The notes under the pieces: model-generated | What the model was told of the DNA's origin: nothing | Seen by the model: the letters and a program-made list of their open reading frames with translations, nothing else | The model's database searches: none | Source of the DNA: an uncultured bacterium | Lineage (GTDB): Bacteria; Omnitrophota; Gorgyraeia; Gorgyraeales; Gorgyraeaceae | Reading direction: 5' to 3' | DNA: 8,131 nt | NCBI GenBank assembly: GCA_913009675.1 | Contig: CAJVXD010000042.1 | Location: 1 to 8,131, forward strand | Program-made: the position numbers and the translations under genes | Shown here: piece by piece, positions 7,067 to 8,131 of the stretch | Position numbering within the stretch: the first letter of the stretch is position 1 | Layout: each line of letters opens with the position of its first letter

Positions 7067-7107
7067 CACAAAAAAGCCGAGATTGAATCTCGGCTTTTTG
7101 TGTTTTT
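7067..7107 (+). terminator. Strong intrinsic terminator closing the exported-protein pair
   Basis: AAAAAGCCGAGAT (7071-7083) and ATCTCGGCTTTTT (7087-7099) are perfect inverted repeats around loop TGA. The stem extends through CAC/GTG (7067-7069 with 7100-7102) if A7070 is bulged. A T-run follows (7095-7099 within the stem, 7103-7107 after it). Because the 5' arm is A-rich, it could also terminate minus-strand transcription, but no minus-strand gene is seen here. A weaker possible stem, CCCTC (7035-7039) with GAGGG (7055-7059), lies just before it. Confidence 0.93.
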
Positions 7108-7119
7108 CGGCCATATCTA

Positions 7120-7148
7120 TTGACACCTCCCAGTTTTTACTATATAAT
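7120..7148 (+). promoter_or_regulatory. Consensus sigma-70-type promoter for trpB
   Basis: TTGACA (7120-7125) and TATAAT (7143-7148) are 17 bases apart, again a perfect match in sequence and spacing. Transcription would begin near 7155, leaving a leader of only about 20 bases. That leaves no room for a leader-peptide attenuator, T-box or TRAP-type element. The sequence around the start (7141-7164) is very AT-rich with TATA-type short palindromes, but no recognisable TrpR operator is seen. Confidence 0.85.
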
Positions 7149-7175
7149 CTATAAACTATATATAAGGAGAGATCT

Positions 7176-8131
7176 ATGTTACCGGATAAATGCGGCAAAT
7201 TCAATGGGTTCGGCGGTAAGTTTGTGCCTGAGACGCTTATGGTGGCACTTGGAGAGCTTGAGAGAGAATACAAGAAGGCCTTCAGGGATGTCAGGTTTAA
7301 GCAAAGGTTGAACGAACTGCTGGAGGTCTATGCCGGGAGGCCTACGCCGCTTTACTTTGCCGCAAATCTTTCAAAGAAAGCAGGCGTAAGGGTCTACCTG
7401 AAAAGAGAAGACCTTCTCCACACAGGCGCGCATAAGATTAATAATACGCTCGGACAGGTGCTCCTGGCAGTAAAGATGGGTAAGGGACGTATTATTGCAG
7501 AGACAGGCGCCGGCCAGCATGGCGTAGCTGCTGCTACTGCGGCCGCTGTATTTGGGCTCCCGTGCAGTGTTTATATGGGCATTGAGGATGTGCATCGCCA
7601 GGCCTTGAATGTATTTAAGATGAAACTTTTGGGGGCAAAGGTTATACCCGTCTATTCCGGGAGCAGGACACTTAAGGACGCAACTAATGAAGCAATAAGA
7701 GACTGGGTTACGAATGTCAGGACAACGCATTATGTCCTCGGGTCTGTCGTCGGCCCTCACCCCTATCCTGCCATGGTGAGGGATTTTCAAACAGTGATAG
7801 GCCGGGAGACAAAAAGGCAGATTTTAAGATTCGAAAAGAGACTCCCCGACTACATGGTTGCGTGTGTCGGCGGCGGGAGTAATTCGATAGGTTTTTTCCA
7901 CGCCTTTTTTAAGACAAAGGTCAAATTTATAGGTGTTGAGGCGGGCGGATTAGGCCTGGCCAGCGGCAGGCATGGTGCGGCCCTGTCTAAAGGCAAGCCC
8001 GGGGTTCTGCACGGCAGCCTGAGTTATCTATTGCAGGACAAAAACGGCCAGGTAAAGATAGCCCATTCCATATCCGCCGGTCTTGATTATCCGGGGGTAG
8101 GGCCTGAGCATGCCTATTACAAAAAGATAAA
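7176..8131 (+). CDS. trpB: Tryptophan synthase beta subunit, 3'-truncated by the window end
   Basis: The frame is open from ATG 7176 to the window end (318 codons plus two bases). TrpB is usually about 390-400 residues, so roughly 75-80 are missing. It is the PLP enzyme that condenses indole with L-serine to make tryptophan, working as an alpha2-beta2 complex with TrpA in the cytoplasm. The PLP-binding lysine K87 lies in HTGAHKINN (82-90), the catalytic glutamate E109 in AETGAGQHG (108-116), and the phosphate-binding GGGSN at 232-236. These positions agree with the Salmonella enzyme numbering as I recall it. SVVGPHPYP (190-198) and [13 protein letters not shown] (300-312) are further family stretches, of the TrpB1 type rather than TrpB2. 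AAGGAG (7164-7169) sits six bases before the start. The gene has its own promoter and is cut off from upstream by a terminator. trpA commonly follows trpB but would be outside the window. Confidence 0.97.
   Translation, partial: MLPDKCGKFNGFGGKFVPETLMVALGELEREYKKAFRDVRFKQRLNELLEVYAGRPTPLYFAANLSKKAGVRVYLKREDLLHTGAHKINNTLGQVLLAVKMGKGRIIAETGAGQHGVAAATAAAVFGLPCSVYMGIEDVHRQALNVFKMKLLGAKVIPVYSGSRTLKDATNEAIRDWVTNVRTTHYVLGSVVGPHPYPAMVRDFQTVIGRETKRQILRFEKRLPDYMVACVGGGSNSIGFFHAFFKTKVKFIGVEAGGLGLASGRHGAALSKGKPGVLHGSLSYLLQDKNGQVKIAHSISAGLDYPGVGPEHAYYKKI

Noticed and set aside
7120..7311. Plus-strand 63-codon frame starting at 7120
   Set aside because: It begins inside the trpB promoter and runs out of frame through the start of trpB, which is supported by strong homology.
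7371..7790. Minus-strand 139-codon frame
   Set aside because: It is antisense to conserved trpB sequence that includes the PLP lysine region, and has no recognisable content.

Overview
The window reads as a stretch of bacterial chromosome carrying six protein genes, all on the + strand, packed tightly apart from two short intergenic regions. A corrinoid iron-sulfur protein gene (acsC) points to an anaerobe using the Wood-Ljungdahl (reductive acetyl-CoA) pathway. The plsY and pgsA genes indicate bacterial-type phospholipids, so this is a bacterium rather than an acetogenic or methanogenic archaeon. From memory, the secreted protein with an HIQDPH motif resembles large hypothetical proteins seen in Candidatus Omnitrophota (OP3), and that phylum does include Wood-Ljungdahl lineages. 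The phylum assignment is an inference I could not test.

Layout. Bases 1-1071 hold the 3' part of acsC, whose N-terminal iron-sulfur region lies before the window. Then come pgsA (1100-1657), plsY (1682-2308) and a DinG-family helicase gene (2324-4288), with gaps of 28, 24 and 15 bases. No clear promoter or strong terminator separates these four genes, so they could be one transcript, except for a small hairpin with a T-run just before pgsA. A 90-base gap (4289-4378) carries a consensus sigma-70-type promoter. It drives two genes 13 bases apart (4379-5848 and 5862-7034) that encode signal-peptide-bearing proteins of unknown function. A strong hairpin terminator (7067-7107) closes this pair. 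A second consensus promoter then drives trpB (7176 to the window end, 3' truncated).

Functional reading. acsC carries methyl groups to acetyl-CoA synthase. PlsY and PgsA catalyse early acylation and headgroup steps of phospholipid synthesis, so the first block joins acetyl-CoA production to membrane lipid production and DNA repair, either by chance or by co-regulation. trpB makes the last enzyme of tryptophan synthesis. Between these housekeeping genes sits a self-contained cassette with its own promoter, two exported cysteine-free proteins and a terminator. This is the least understood part of the window. The first protein has an arrangement of conserved-looking His, Asp and Glu residues that resembles the TraB/Tiki, ChaN and EreA group of putative metal-dependent hydrolases; the second is not recognisable to me.

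I saw no tRNA, rRNA, CRISPR array, insertion sequence or phage gene. No gene-free stretch exceeds 300 bases.
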